Below, one piece after another: positions 18,276 to 26,297 of a DNA stretch of 63,154 nt. The notes under the pieces were generated by a model that was not told where the DNA came from, made no database searches, and was given only the letters and a program-made list of their open reading frames with translations. Source of the DNA: Spirosoma spitsbergense DSM 19989 (GTDB lineage: Bacteria > Bacteroidota > Bacteroidia > Cytophagales > Spirosomataceae); contig NZ_KB893555.1 of the NCBI RefSeq assembly GCF_000374085.1, forward strand, positions 1 to 63,154, written 5' to 3'. Within the stretch, counting starts at the first letter, position 1. Each line of letters begins with the position of its first letter. Both the position numbers and the translations under genes were made by a program.

Positions 18276-19199
18276 CTACTCCTCCACTTTCTCCTTCACC
18301 GCCGTAAGGAAAACCTTTGGTACGGGGGCATCGAAACGCATGGATTCTCCCGTTGTGGGATGCTCAAAGGCCAGGACTTCGGCGTGTAAACCCAGCCGCC
18401 CAATTGGGTTGGTTTTGGCACCGTATTTAACATCACCCACTATAGGATGCTCAATATCCTGCATGTGTACCCGAATCTGGTTTTTCCGGCCCGTTTCCAG
18501 TTCCAGTTCCAGCAGCGAAAAACCATTACCCGACTTAAGTACCGAATAGTTGGTAATGGACAACTGCCCATTGTCCGGGTTCTGGCTCGAATACACGATC
18601 AGGGCCTTGCTCTCACGCAGGTACGATGTGATGGTTCCCTTCTGGGGTTCCGGAACCCCTTCCACCAACGCCACGTAGGTACGTTGTTTGGTGGTAGCAT
18701 TCCACGACTCCTGCATCAGGCGCTGGACATGTTCACTCCGGGCAAACATCATCACGCCCGATGTTTCGCGGTCCAGCCGGTGAATGATGAATATTTTATG
18801 CTGGGGATTTATTTTCTTGACGTATTCGCTCAGGATACCGTAGGCGGTGCGATCCCGCTCTTTGTTGGTAGCCATCGACAGCAGCCCGGCGTGCTTGTGA
18901 ATGACGATTATGGCCGGGTCTTCGTACAAAATGGTTAGCCCCCGGTACTGCGCCACTTCGGGAACGCGGTTGGCGGCAACGGTCACAATCTGCCCCGGCT
19001 GCAGCGGATGATTAAACTGGGTAAACACTTTTCCATCAATCAATACCTGTTTGTTACTCAGCAATGATTTGATGTTGCTCCGGTTCTTATGCGGCAATTG
19101 GGCGATCAGGAACGCCATCAACTGGATGGGTTCTGATACGGGCAGTTTCGTGTCGGTACGCTGACCGCGTGCCCGACGGGGCTGGTCTGGTTTGTCCAT
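18276..19199 (-). CDS. RluA-family RNA pseudouridine synthase
   Basis: 307 residues that isomerise uridine to pseudouridine in rRNA or tRNA. An S4-like RNA-binding segment covers about residues 30-95 (RSNIKSLLSNKQVLIDGKVF). The catalytic domain carries HRLDRETSGVM near residue 140, whose Asp is the catalytic residue of the RluA family. The C-terminal KNQIRVHMQDIEHPIVGD block is also typical. The exact target nucleotide cannot be assigned. A TAnnTTTG element lies 4 bp before the start codon, suggesting a very short leader. It is convergent with the GT2 gene across only 33 bp. Confidence 0.9.
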   Translation of the reverse strand: MDKPDQPRRARGQRTDTKLPVSEPIQLMAFLIAQLPHKNRSNIKSLLSNKQVLIDGKVFTQFNHPLQPGQIVTVAANRVPEVAQYRGLTILYEDPAIIVIHKHAGLLSMATNKERDRTAYGILSEYVKKINPQHKIFIIHRLDRETSGVMMFARSEHVQRLMQESWNATTKQRTYVALVEGVPEPQKGTITSYLRESKALIVYSSQNPDNGQLSITNYSVLKSGNGFSLLELELETGRKNQIRVHMQDIEHPIVGDVKYGAKTNPIGRLGLHAEVLAFEHPTTGESMRFDAPVPKVFLTAVKEKVEE

Positions 19200-19203
19200 A
19201 CCG

Positions 19204-19211
19204 CAAAGGTA
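19204..19211 (-). promoter_or_regulatory. -7 element of the RluA-family gene (probably leaderless)
   Basis: Minus-strand TACCTTTG, a perfect TAnnTTTG match, lies 4 bp from the ATG at 19199, so transcription would begin at or next to the start codon. Confidence 0.5.
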
Positions 19212-19227
19212 CGGTTATCAGGCCGAA

Positions 19228-20004
19228 CTACTTACCCAGCCACTCTTTAAACTCGGTCATGCGGTCGCCACTGACGAATACTTCCTGCCGGGATTTGGGT
19301 GCCAGGTCCAGTTTGAGCTTACCCGCCGAGTAGGCATGAATCAGGTGAATGGCAGGCAGTGACACCAGAAACTGGCGGCTGATGCGGAAAAACTGCCGCG
19401 GATTGAGCAACTGCGTCAGCTTGTCCAGGCTGTAGTCGACGGGGAGCGACAGGCCATCTTTGGTCACTAAAAAGACAATTTTCTCTTCGAGATAAAAATA
19501 AGCGATATCAGTGGTTTCGACACTGCGGATTTTTGCCCCCACCGTGATCATAAACCGGTCTTTATAATCGGTCTGTTTCGATTTTCCGATCAGGCTGAGC
19601 AGCGTTTCAATGTCGGGAGCGGGGGCGGCCTCCTGCCCAAACTGTTTTTTCAGGGCTTTAAATTTCTCGATAGCCGCTACCAGTTCGTTGTAGTTGATGG
19701 GTTTGAGGAGGTAGTCGATGCTGTTGACCTTAAACGCCTGAATCATGTACTCATCGTAGGCGGTCGTGAAAATGACCGGCACGATCAGGGGTGTTTGTTC
19801 AAAAATACGAAAACCCAGGTCATCTTCGAGGTGAATGTCCATGAACACCAGTTCCACGGGCGGATGGGGTTCTTTAAACCAAGCCACCGCTTCGGCCACC
19901 GACGGAATCTGGTTCAATACGGTAATGGCCGGATCATATTTATGGAGCAGACTCTCGAGCCGTTTGGCCGTCAGGTTTTCATCTTCAATAATGACTACGT
20001 TCAT
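19228..20004 (-). CDS. LytTR-family response regulator
   Basis: 258 residues. The receiver domain (about 1-120) starts MNVVIIEDENLTAKRL and has the phospho-acceptor Asp in VFMDIHLEDD. A LytTR DNA-binding domain follows (about 145-255; DRFMITVGAKIRSVET, RQFFRISRQFLVSL). It is the natural partner of the LytS-type kinase gene 91 bp upstream on the same strand. It probably binds promoters by the beta-strand LytTR fold; target genes are not evident here. Confidence 0.92.
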   Translation of the reverse strand: MNVVIIEDENLTAKRLESLLHKYDPAITVLNQIPSVAEAVAWFKEPHPPVELVFMDIHLEDDLGFRIFEQTPLIVPVIFTTAYDEYMIQAFKVNSIDYLLKPINYNELVAAIEKFKALKKQFGQEAAPAPDIETLLSLIGKSKQTDYKDRFMITVGAKIRSVETTDIAYFYLEEKIVFLVTKDGLSLPVDYSLDKLTQLLNPRQFFRISRQFLVSLPAIHLIHAYSAGKLKLDLAPKSRQEVFVSGDRMTEFKEWLGK

Positions 20005-20095
20005 TTGTCAAAAAACCGGTAATCCGCCGGCAGTCCGGTACAGTGAATGGAAAAAGTGCGCTAAAGCGCTATCTGTTTGTTGGGTGAAAAGGGCC

Positions 20096-21295
20096 TCAGC
20101 CCAGCACGACTCCGGCCCGTTCGGAGGCAAATTCATCGACGGGCAGGCCGCTCATGCGTTCGTTGACCAACAGCGGCACTTTCACGACAAAACTACCGTC
20201 GCTTTCACCCACCCAAACGGGTCGTTTGGTAAGCAGGGTATACCGGGTAATGATGTTTTGAAGCCCCATGCCCGTTGAGCTTTCCGACTGCGGACGGGGT
20301 TGCAGGTTATTGCGCACCACGAGGTTGTCATCTTCCAGTTGAATCTGCACCTGTAGTGGTTCTTTGGCCGACATCCGGTTATGCTTCACCGCATTTTCGA
20401 CCAATAACTGGAGGGTCAGCGGAGCGATGCTGTAGCGCGTCTGGTCCGTTTCGGGCACGTTGATGATTACATCGAATTTATTCTCGAAGCGTATATTGAG
20501 CAAAAACCGGTAGGCCTGAATAAACTCCAGCTCGGTTTTGAGCAGTACGCGCTCATTGTCTTTCTGCTCCAGAATATAGCGGTACGCCCGCGATAGCTGG
20601 TCGATGAATTTTTCGGACAGTTCGGCATCGGCATGAATCAGCGACGACAGAATACTGAGACTGTTGAACAGAAAATGCGGGTTGACCTGGCTTTTCAGCG
20701 CGGCAAACTGGGCCTGAACGTTTTCCTTTTCCAGCCGTTCGGCCCGTACCTGCACATCTTCCAGCCGCCGGTAGGTACGGCGGTTAGCCGCCAGATAGAA
20801 TGCCGACAGCATGGCCATTACGGTCAGGCCGTTATTCACCCGCCGACGCTGTTCGGACCGTTTGCGCCGTTCTTCCTGAACAACCGGTGGCAGTTCTGCC
20901 TGCTGGGGACGAATATCCTGTTCTTTACGAATACCAAACTGCTTTTCCAGCGTACTGTCCAGCCCATGCCAGATTCCGTAAAAAGCAAAGTTGAAACACA
21001 GGGCCAGAGCGCTGGCAATGGCCAGCGTAGCCAGTTGGGCCGGTATCTTGAACTCAATCAGAAACCCTTCGCCAAACTGTTTGAACAGCCGTTGCTGCAG
21101 CAGTTCCGTCACGGTAATCCAGGCGTAAAAAAACAGAACGCTCAGGACGATTTCCAAAATCCAGAAGGGTATACTACGGGTAATCATGGCCTGCGTCCAG
21201 GTCCCTATGTTGACATACAAACGAATAGGCCAGTAAATAACGAACACGCTCAGGGCGAGTTGCCATTTTTGCGAAGTCGTCAGACGGTTGGACAT
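20096..21295 (-). CDS. LytS-type sensor histidine kinase (His_kinase domain)
   Basis: 399 residues. The N-terminal half has about four hydrophobic segments (WQLALSVFVIYWPIRLYVNI, ILEIVLSVLFFYAWITV, QLATLAIASALALCF and one near 160), with a periplasmic or cytoplasmic loop rich in charged residues. A short coiled coil (EDVQVRAERLEKENVQAQ) leads to the phospho-acceptor QVNPHFLFNSLSIL. A minimal ATPase domain follows, with LLVENAVKHN and GMGLQNI as N and G boxes. It forms a two-component pair with the following LytTR regulator. A -7 element lies 20 bp upstream. Confidence 0.92.
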   Translation of the reverse strand: MSNRLTTSQKWQLALSVFVIYWPIRLYVNIGTWTQAMITRSIPFWILEIVLSVLFFYAWITVTELLQQRLFKQFGEGFLIEFKIPAQLATLAIASALALCFNFAFYGIWHGLDSTLEKQFGIRKEQDIRPQQAELPPVVQEERRKRSEQRRRVNNGLTVMAMLSAFYLAANRRTYRRLEDVQVRAERLEKENVQAQFAALKSQVNPHFLFNSLSILSSLIHADAELSEKFIDQLSRAYRYILEQKDNERVLLKTELEFIQAYRFLLNIRFENKFDVIINVPETDQTRYSIAPLTLQLLVENAVKHNRMSAKEPLQVQIQLEDDNLVVRNNLQPRPQSESSTGMGLQNIITRYTLLTKRPVWVGESDGSFVVKVPLLVNERMSGLPVDEFASERAGVVLG

Positions 21296-21314
21296 AGTAT
21301 GCTTGGTTTATGGA

Positions 21315-21322
21315 CAAAACTA
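21315..21322 (-). promoter_or_regulatory. -7 element of the LytS/LytTR operon
   Basis: Minus-strand TAGTTTTG, an exact TAnnTTTG match, 20 bp upstream of the kinase start. Confidence 0.55.
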
Positions 21323-21481
21323 CCTATTTCCGATACGGAGCCAAAAAGAAAGCGGCCGAATGCCTGTTTCCGGGTTGGGAGTGCCCCCATTCGGTTTTTA
21401 AGCCGACAGACAATCCCGACAGAATCAACGTCCGGCCCAACGATTGATGGGTTCCGGGTGTGGTCTCTACAACTACCCTAC

Positions 21482-22237
21482 TCAATACGTGGCTCGTCCG
21501 CCCGACAAATCGAAGATAAACCCGGTGGTAAAGCTGGCTTCTTCCGACACAATCCAGGCCGCCATTGCCGCCACCTCCTCCACCGTACCCAGCCGTTTCA
21601 TGGGTATTTTGGCGGTCATGTAAGCCAACTGTTCGGGAGCAGTTTCTTTGTTCATCGCCGTACTGATAACGGCCGGGGCCAGTCCATTGATGGTGATGCC
21701 CGTTTCGGCATACTCTTTTCCGATACCTTTCACCAGCCCGATTACGCCTGCTTTCGTGGACGAGTAGCCCGTCATGAATGGGTTCCCTTCCTTACCGGCA
21801 ATGGAAGCCAGGTGCAGAATACGCCCGTAATTGCTTTTCTCCATCGCTTTCAGGGCGTACTTGGTCATTAGAAAAGCGCCCCGCAGATTAGTGTGGTACA
21901 TCCGGTCAAAATCGGCGACGGAATAGTCCGTGATTTTGGTGCTGGTTGGCCCAACGATTCCCGCCGAATTGATCATGATGTCCAGGCGGCCGACCGTATC
22001 AACGACGGACTGCACTTCTTTCTCAACCGAACTCTCCTGCGACACATCGACAATGTGGCCCGTGACGGCAAAGCCCTGCCCGGTAAAATCAGCTACCGTA
22101 CGCTGGAGGGCTACATGGTTGATGTCGAATAGTACCACAGTGGCCCCTTCCATTGCCAGCCGCCGGGCAATGCCTTTTCCGATACCTTCGGCACCACCCG
22201 TAACGATGGCTATCTGATTTGCAAACCGGTTTACCAT
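21482..22237 (-). CDS. SDR-family NAD(P)-dependent oxidoreductase
   Basis: 251-residue classical short-chain dehydrogenase. The Rossmann glycine motif is TGGAEGIGKGIA (about 14-25), the NSAG motif is in MINSAGIVG, and the catalytic Tyr-Lys pair is in GYSSTKAG with a Ser about 13 residues earlier (LHLASIAG). The family reduces or oxidises sugars, acyl carriers or secondary alcohols, and the closest look is glucose-1-dehydrogenase / 3-oxoacyl-ACP reductase-like. The substrate cannot be assigned. It stands alone between the kinase gene and the acyltransferase gene. Confidence 0.88.
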   Translation of the reverse strand: MVNRFANQIAIVTGGAEGIGKGIARRLAMEGATVVLFDINHVALQRTVADFTGQGFAVTGHIVDVSQESSVEKEVQSVVDTVGRLDIMINSAGIVGPTSTKITDYSVADFDRMYHTNLRGAFLMTKYALKAMEKSNYGRILHLASIAGKEGNPFMTGYSSTKAGVIGLVKGIGKEYAETGITINGLAPAVISTAMNKETAPEQLAYMTAKIPMKRLGTVEEVAAMAAWIVSEEASFTTGFIFDLSGGRATY

Positions 22238-22399
22238 AGAATAAATGTATGTATTCTCTACCTACTATCGTGTTTAATGCCTGTCAATTAACTAAACGCA
22301 TCCGGATAAGGAACCAAAACAAGCTGGTATTCAGGCCAATTTTCGAATCTGAACCAGTATCTCTCTCATTCAGCAGTAAAAGCTGCCGGTCAACAAAAT

Positions 22400-23572
22400 C
22401 TACACATACCGTAACCACCCAATTTCGGGGTGCCGGGCTTTATAGCGGCCATACCACTGGCAGGCTGGATACAGCAACAGCACCAACCCGAACCAAACAG
22501 CATATACACCGGGCAAGGAAATACCAGCCCCCGCCGGTCGGCCAAAATTCAGGGGTCCCGTGGGTATTTCGGCCCACGAATAGCCTTGCCCGAAGCTCAT
22601 GGCCAGCATGGACAGATGCACCAGATACCAATGCAGTATATAATAAAACATCGGCACCTTGCCATACACCATCAGCCAGTGAGTAAAAGCGTTGGTAACC
22701 CCGTCTATCCCAGCCAGAAATACCAGCATCAGGCCGAGCATCAGCAGGTCATACAACAGCGAAGGCGGGTACTTTGTCAGGTTAATGAAGGATAGCAGGG
22801 TGAATAGCCCGTTCTTCTGCGGAGTCCACGGAGCCGGGTCGCCATAGCGATTCAGGAAGCGGAGCAGGATAAACAGGCCCAGTACCACCAGGCCGATGCG
22901 CAGCAGCAGTAGTTTTCGCTCGTCGGGTGGCCGTTCCATTAAACGCCCGCAGGCAAAACCCAGCAACAGTATGCCCAGCCAGGGAACAAGCGGATAACCC
23001 ACCAGCAAGGTAAAGGTGGGACTGACCGCGAACAAGTCCGTTCGGAACAGTAAGGACCACCCTAATCGAGCGGCCGGATTACTAAAGGCAGGTACACCCT
23101 GCAACAGGTTATGCCCGAATACAATCAACAACCCGATAATCCCGACCCACTTTACCGGTAGCCTCGAAAACAGGGACAGCAACACTAAACCACCCCCAAT
23201 GGCGTAAATCACCTGTAGCATGATGGTTTGAAAGTGGATATCGAACCAGAAGGCAAAGTTGATGATGGTCAACTCGAGCCCGATGAGGACCAAACCGCGC
23301 TTTAGCAGGAATTGCCGCCCCGATCCACCAGGCTGGCCGGAGGTAACCTGCTTCCGGAGCGATAGATAAGCTGATGTTCCGGATAGGAATACAAATGTTG
23401 GGGCACACAAATGCGTAACCCAGCGGGTCATAAAAAGAGCGGGTGTCGTAGTAGTTAAGTCCGTAGGATTCTGCGTCAGGGCGGGTGTATGCAGCAAATC
23501 GCGCACATGGTCAAGGGCCATGATAACCATGACCAGACCACGGGCTACATCAATACTGGTTATACGCTTCAT
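22400..23572 (-). CDS. DUF1624 / heparan-alpha-glucosaminide N-acetyltransferase-like membrane protein
   Basis: 390-residue polytopic membrane protein with about ten helices. It opens MKRITSIDVARGLVMVIMAL DHVRD (space added), the conserved N-terminal signature of DUF1624/HGSNAT-like acyltransferases, where Asp and His residues in the first helices take part in transmembrane acetyl transfer. Substrate not known; possibly an exported amino sugar or cell-envelope glycan. It follows a DUF1080 gene by 21 bp on the same strand, so co-expression is likely. A second, distinct member of this superfamily is at 41167. Confidence 0.8.
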   Translation of the reverse strand: MKRITSIDVARGLVMVIMALDHVRDLLHTPALTQNPTDLTTTTPALFMTRWVTHLCAPTFVFLSGTSAYLSLRKQVTSGQPGGSGRQFLLKRGLVLIGLELTIINFAFWFDIHFQTIMLQVIYAIGGGLVLLSLFSRLPVKWVGIIGLLIVFGHNLLQGVPAFSNPAARLGWSLLFRTDLFAVSPTFTLLVGYPLVPWLGILLLGFACGRLMERPPDERKLLLLRIGLVVLGLFILLRFLNRYGDPAPWTPQKNGLFTLLSFINLTKYPPSLLYDLLMLGLMLVFLAGIDGVTNAFTHWLMVYGKVPMFYYILHWYLVHLSMLAMSFGQGYSWAEIPTGPLNFGRPAGAGISLPGVYAVWFGLVLLLYPACQWYGRYKARHPEIGWLRYV

Positions 23573-23593
23573 GCGGGAGCCTGAACAGAGAAT

Positions 23594-24493
23594 TTACCGC
23601 TTTTTATACTGGCACTGCGTATTGTCGGACTTCACGAAATACGATTTATAATTCAGTGCTTTAGGGTCCATGCAACCTTTCAGGTCGAGCACTTCCACGT
23701 TTTTAAAATCAATGGGGTGGCTCTCCGCCTGCAATGCAATGTAGCCTTCGCCGAGGGGCGTGTTGGCGCGGCTAATCCAGTACCTGGCCGCTTCGTCACT
23801 AAAATGCCCCGACTGCCAGTTGTCGGGAGCGGTAAAACCTCCGCCTACCTGCGGGCGTTCAAATGTCAGGACGGTATCGCCATTAACAACGTGGTGGACA
23901 ATAGAATCGCCCAGGACAATGGCTTCGGCCGTTACCCACTGGTCGCCGTCGTAGGTTTTCGAGTCGGAGTCGATGCAGTGCTCATTCTGTAGTTTACCAT
24001 TCATATGGACCTGTGTGCCGGGGGTGCAGACGTTACCCGTGTGCCTAACCCCTTTGCCCAAACCACCCAGCAACTGGAGTTCAAGCGATACAGGAAAGGT
24101 TTGATTTAAAGACAGGCTTTGCGCCGACTGCGAGTGGACCATCACGCCACTGTTTCGCACATTCCAGGTGTCACCGCCGGGGGTCTGCTCCCCTAAAAAC
24201 CGGTACATAAAGCGGACCCGGTAATAGGAGAACGGCTTTTTGTAATAGATGTGGCCGTATTTCCCATCGAAGGTTTTGTACTGGTCGTAGGCAATCCGCA
24301 TCATACCATCCTCGACCCGAACCGTGTTTTTATAATTTTCATTGAGCGGTAATCCGGCAATTTTGATGTCCCAGCCGCTGAGGTCTTTTCCGTTGAAAAT
24401 ACGGACCCACTCTTCGCGGGAGGCTGATTTCTGGGCCAGTGCCAACGGAATGGTTAGCACGAGTAACGCTAGTGTATGTAGTGATTTTTGCAT
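23594..24493 (-). CDS. Exported DUF1080 (3-keto-disaccharide hydrolase-like) protein
   Basis: 299 residues with signal peptide (LALLVLTIPLALAQ). The DUF1080 concanavalin-like domain begins EEWVRIFNGKDLSGWD and contains NSGVMVHSQS and GYIALQAESHPIDFKNVEV, typical landmarks. Characterised family members cleave 3-keto-glycosides or act as carbohydrate-binding sandwiches. A C-terminal extension with two Cys (DLKGCMDPKALNYKSYF, DNTQCQYKKR) resembles small disulphide-stabilised appendages. It lies upstream of the DUF1624 gene and 58 bp after the YtxH gene. Confidence 0.8.
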   Translation of the reverse strand: MQKSLHTLALLVLTIPLALAQKSASREEWVRIFNGKDLSGWDIKIAGLPLNENYKNTVRVEDGMMRIAYDQYKTFDGKYGHIYYKKPFSYYRVRFMYRFLGEQTPGGDTWNVRNSGVMVHSQSAQSLSLNQTFPVSLELQLLGGLGKGVRHTGNVCTPGTQVHMNGKLQNEHCIDSDSKTYDGDQWVTAEAIVLGDSIVHHVVNGDTVLTFERPQVGGGFTAPDNWQSGHFSDEAARYWISRANTPLGEGYIALQAESHPIDFKNVEVLDLKGCMDPKALNYKSYFVKSDNTQCQYKKR

Positions 24494-24551
24494 GATTATT
24501 CGTTGCAGGGCAATTGGTTAGCTACAGGCATTCAGGCCTTACTGTACTGGC

Positions 24552-24767
24552 TCAGGGGGCAAACGACTTTATCGTGTCTATCAAATGCCTGACCTGCTCA
24601 ACGGTTTTCTCCCACTGGCTTTCAATCCGTAGCCATTGTTCTTCCAGGTCCACCTTCTGGTTGTTGACCGCTGTGGCCAATTGGTTTCGGGTATTTTTAC
24701 CCGAGTGGGGAGCGATCAGATAGGCGATGGCCAGACCCGTTGCTACCCCAGTCAAAAAATGCTTCAT
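24552..24767 (-). CDS. Small YtxH-like membrane protein
   Basis: 71 residues. One N-terminal hydrophobic helix (FLTGVATGLAIAYLIAP) is followed by HSGKNTRNQLATAVNNQ and an amphipathic alpha-helical tail, the usual YtxH-domain layout. Family members are envelope-associated stress proteins without known activity. It is the first gene of a minus-strand trio with the DUF1080 and DUF1624 genes. Confidence 0.7.
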   Translation of the reverse strand: MKHFLTGVATGLAIAYLIAPHSGKNTRNQLATAVNNQKVDLEEQWLRIESQWEKTVEQVRHLIDTIKSFAP

Positions 24768-25159
24768 AAGTCTATTACAGTCTATCAGGCAGATATCCCA
24801 ACTGACAGCTAAAAGTACATAGCAATTCCAGGCTACTCTCCTTCCTGATAGTTACATGGGTCGTATTAACAATAATATAGATTCAACCCCGCTGCTTTTT
24901 CAATTTCTTAACATCAGGCATGGTATCATTTCCCATTCTTTAATCCCTCCTTTCCACCTGCATTTACTATCGGTAGAATGTACGCTGATATACTGCCTTT
25001 TATCCTGGAGAATACGCCAATCCCGTTAAAAACTTCAGATTTTGTACTGATTATTTTAATCTGATTATTACTTTTCTGTAAAGAAAAAATAAGAGGCATT
25101 TCACTAATAATCAACTACTTACATTTGCAGAAAAATAGACTATCCCTGGATCTCCCTGT
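24768..25159. other. Divergent intergenic region upstream of the phosphatase locus
   Basis: 392 AT-rich bases with no supported reading frame. It contains the -7 element at 25120-25127. I could not identify a Pho box or another operator. Confidence 0.5.
25120..25127 (+). promoter_or_regulatory. -7 element of the propeller/receptor/phosphatase locus
   Basis: TACATTTG matches TAnnTTTG and lies 32 bp upstream of the start codon at 25160. It is a reasonable promoter for the four-gene plus-strand run. Confidence 0.5.
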
Positions 25160-26179
25160 ATGCTAACCCATAAAAGACAGCTAATTACGCTGGTTTTGGT
25201 TTGTATGTATTCGTTCGTACTGGCTCAGTCAGTACCTACGTATTCGTTCATCAAAAAAATCAGTTTGCCCACCGGCAACGGCAAGTGGGACTATCTGAAA
25301 ATGGACGGCGAACGCGAACGGCTCTTCGTTTCACACTTCGACCGGGTACACATCATCGACCTCAAAACCGACCAGCCCATCGGCGAGATAACCGGATTGA
25401 AAGGTGTGCATGGTATTGCACTGGCCAAGGATCTGAACAAAGGATACATCACCAACGGTGCTGATAACGCCATAACCGTTTTCGATTACGACACCTTTAA
25501 GGTTCTGCAAACGATTCTGGTAACAGGCAAAAAAGCTGATGCCATCTTGTACGACAAAGCCACAAAGCAGATTTTCGTGTTCAATAACGGTAGCGGCAAT
25601 GCCGTGGCAATCGACGCGACAACCGATAAGGTAGTTGGTAGTGTTGAGATGGGGGGCGCACCGGAGTTTGCCGTGTCGAATGAGAAAGGCAGCATCTTCA
25701 ATAATAATGAAGATACCAACGAGATCGTCGAGATCGACGCCAAAACCTTTGCCGTAAAGAATAAGTACGCCGTGGCACCCGGCGGTGTACCTACCGGTCT
25801 GACCTACGATGCCGCAACGAATCGCCTGTTTTCGGTTTGCCGCAAACCTCAAATGCTGGTGGTGATGGATGCCTCGAACGGCAAAGTCGTTCAGACACTG
25901 CCGATTGGTGGCGGGGTCGATGCGGTGGTCTTCGATAAGGAAACGAAGCTGGTCATGGCTTCCAACGGACAAGGGAATGTCACCATCGTTCGGCAGGAGT
26001 CGCCCGATACATACGCGGTTGTGCAGACGCTGACCACGAAACCGGGCCTGAAAACGATGGTTCACCGGGGCACTACCCATCGTATTTATCTCAGTGGTGC
26101 CGATCTGCAGGCTGATGGCAAAACACCGGTGCCCGGTACTTTCGGCGTGTACGTATACGGCCCGGGCCAGAAACAATAA
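25160..26179 (+). CDS. Exported YncE-like beta-propeller protein
   Basis: 339 residues with signal peptide (LITLVLVCMYSFVLAQS). The rest is made of repeats of about 40 residues such as GIALAKDLNKGYITNGADN and FVFNNGSGNAVAIDATTDKVV, characteristic of YncE/40-residue seven-bladed propellers. Such periplasmic proteins are often found next to TonB receptors and phosphate- or metal-acquisition genes, and their ligands are mostly unknown. It is the first gene of a plus-strand run with the receptor, a beta-helix lipoprotein and a phosphatase. Confidence 0.83.
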   Translation: MLTHKRQLITLVLVCMYSFVLAQSVPTYSFIKKISLPTGNGKWDYLKMDGERERLFVSHFDRVHIIDLKTDQPIGEITGLKGVHGIALAKDLNKGYITNGADNAITVFDYDTFKVLQTILVTGKKADAILYDKATKQIFVFNNGSGNAVAIDATTDKVVGSVEMGGAPEFAVSNEKGSIFNNNEDTNEIVEIDAKTFAVKNKYAVAPGGVPTGLTYDAATNRLFSVCRKPQMLVVMDASNGKVVQTLPIGGGVDAVVFDKETKLVMASNGQGNVTIVRQESPDTYAVVQTLTTKPGLKTMVHRGTTHRIYLSGADLQADGKTPVPGTFGVYVYGPGQKQ

Positions 26180-26297
26180 ATGCGCGTCTGGGTCAGACCT
26201 AAAGTCACCCGGTAAACTCAGCCAGATTCGTTCCGGCCAACTATGCCCTGAACAGGGGCCGGAGGTTCATGCTTTTTCGGATGTAAACCAGAATACT

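Noticed and set aside
20633..21871. 412-codon plus-strand frame
   Set aside because: It runs antisense over the histidine kinase and part of the SDR gene, both with clear motifs; it has no domain of its own.
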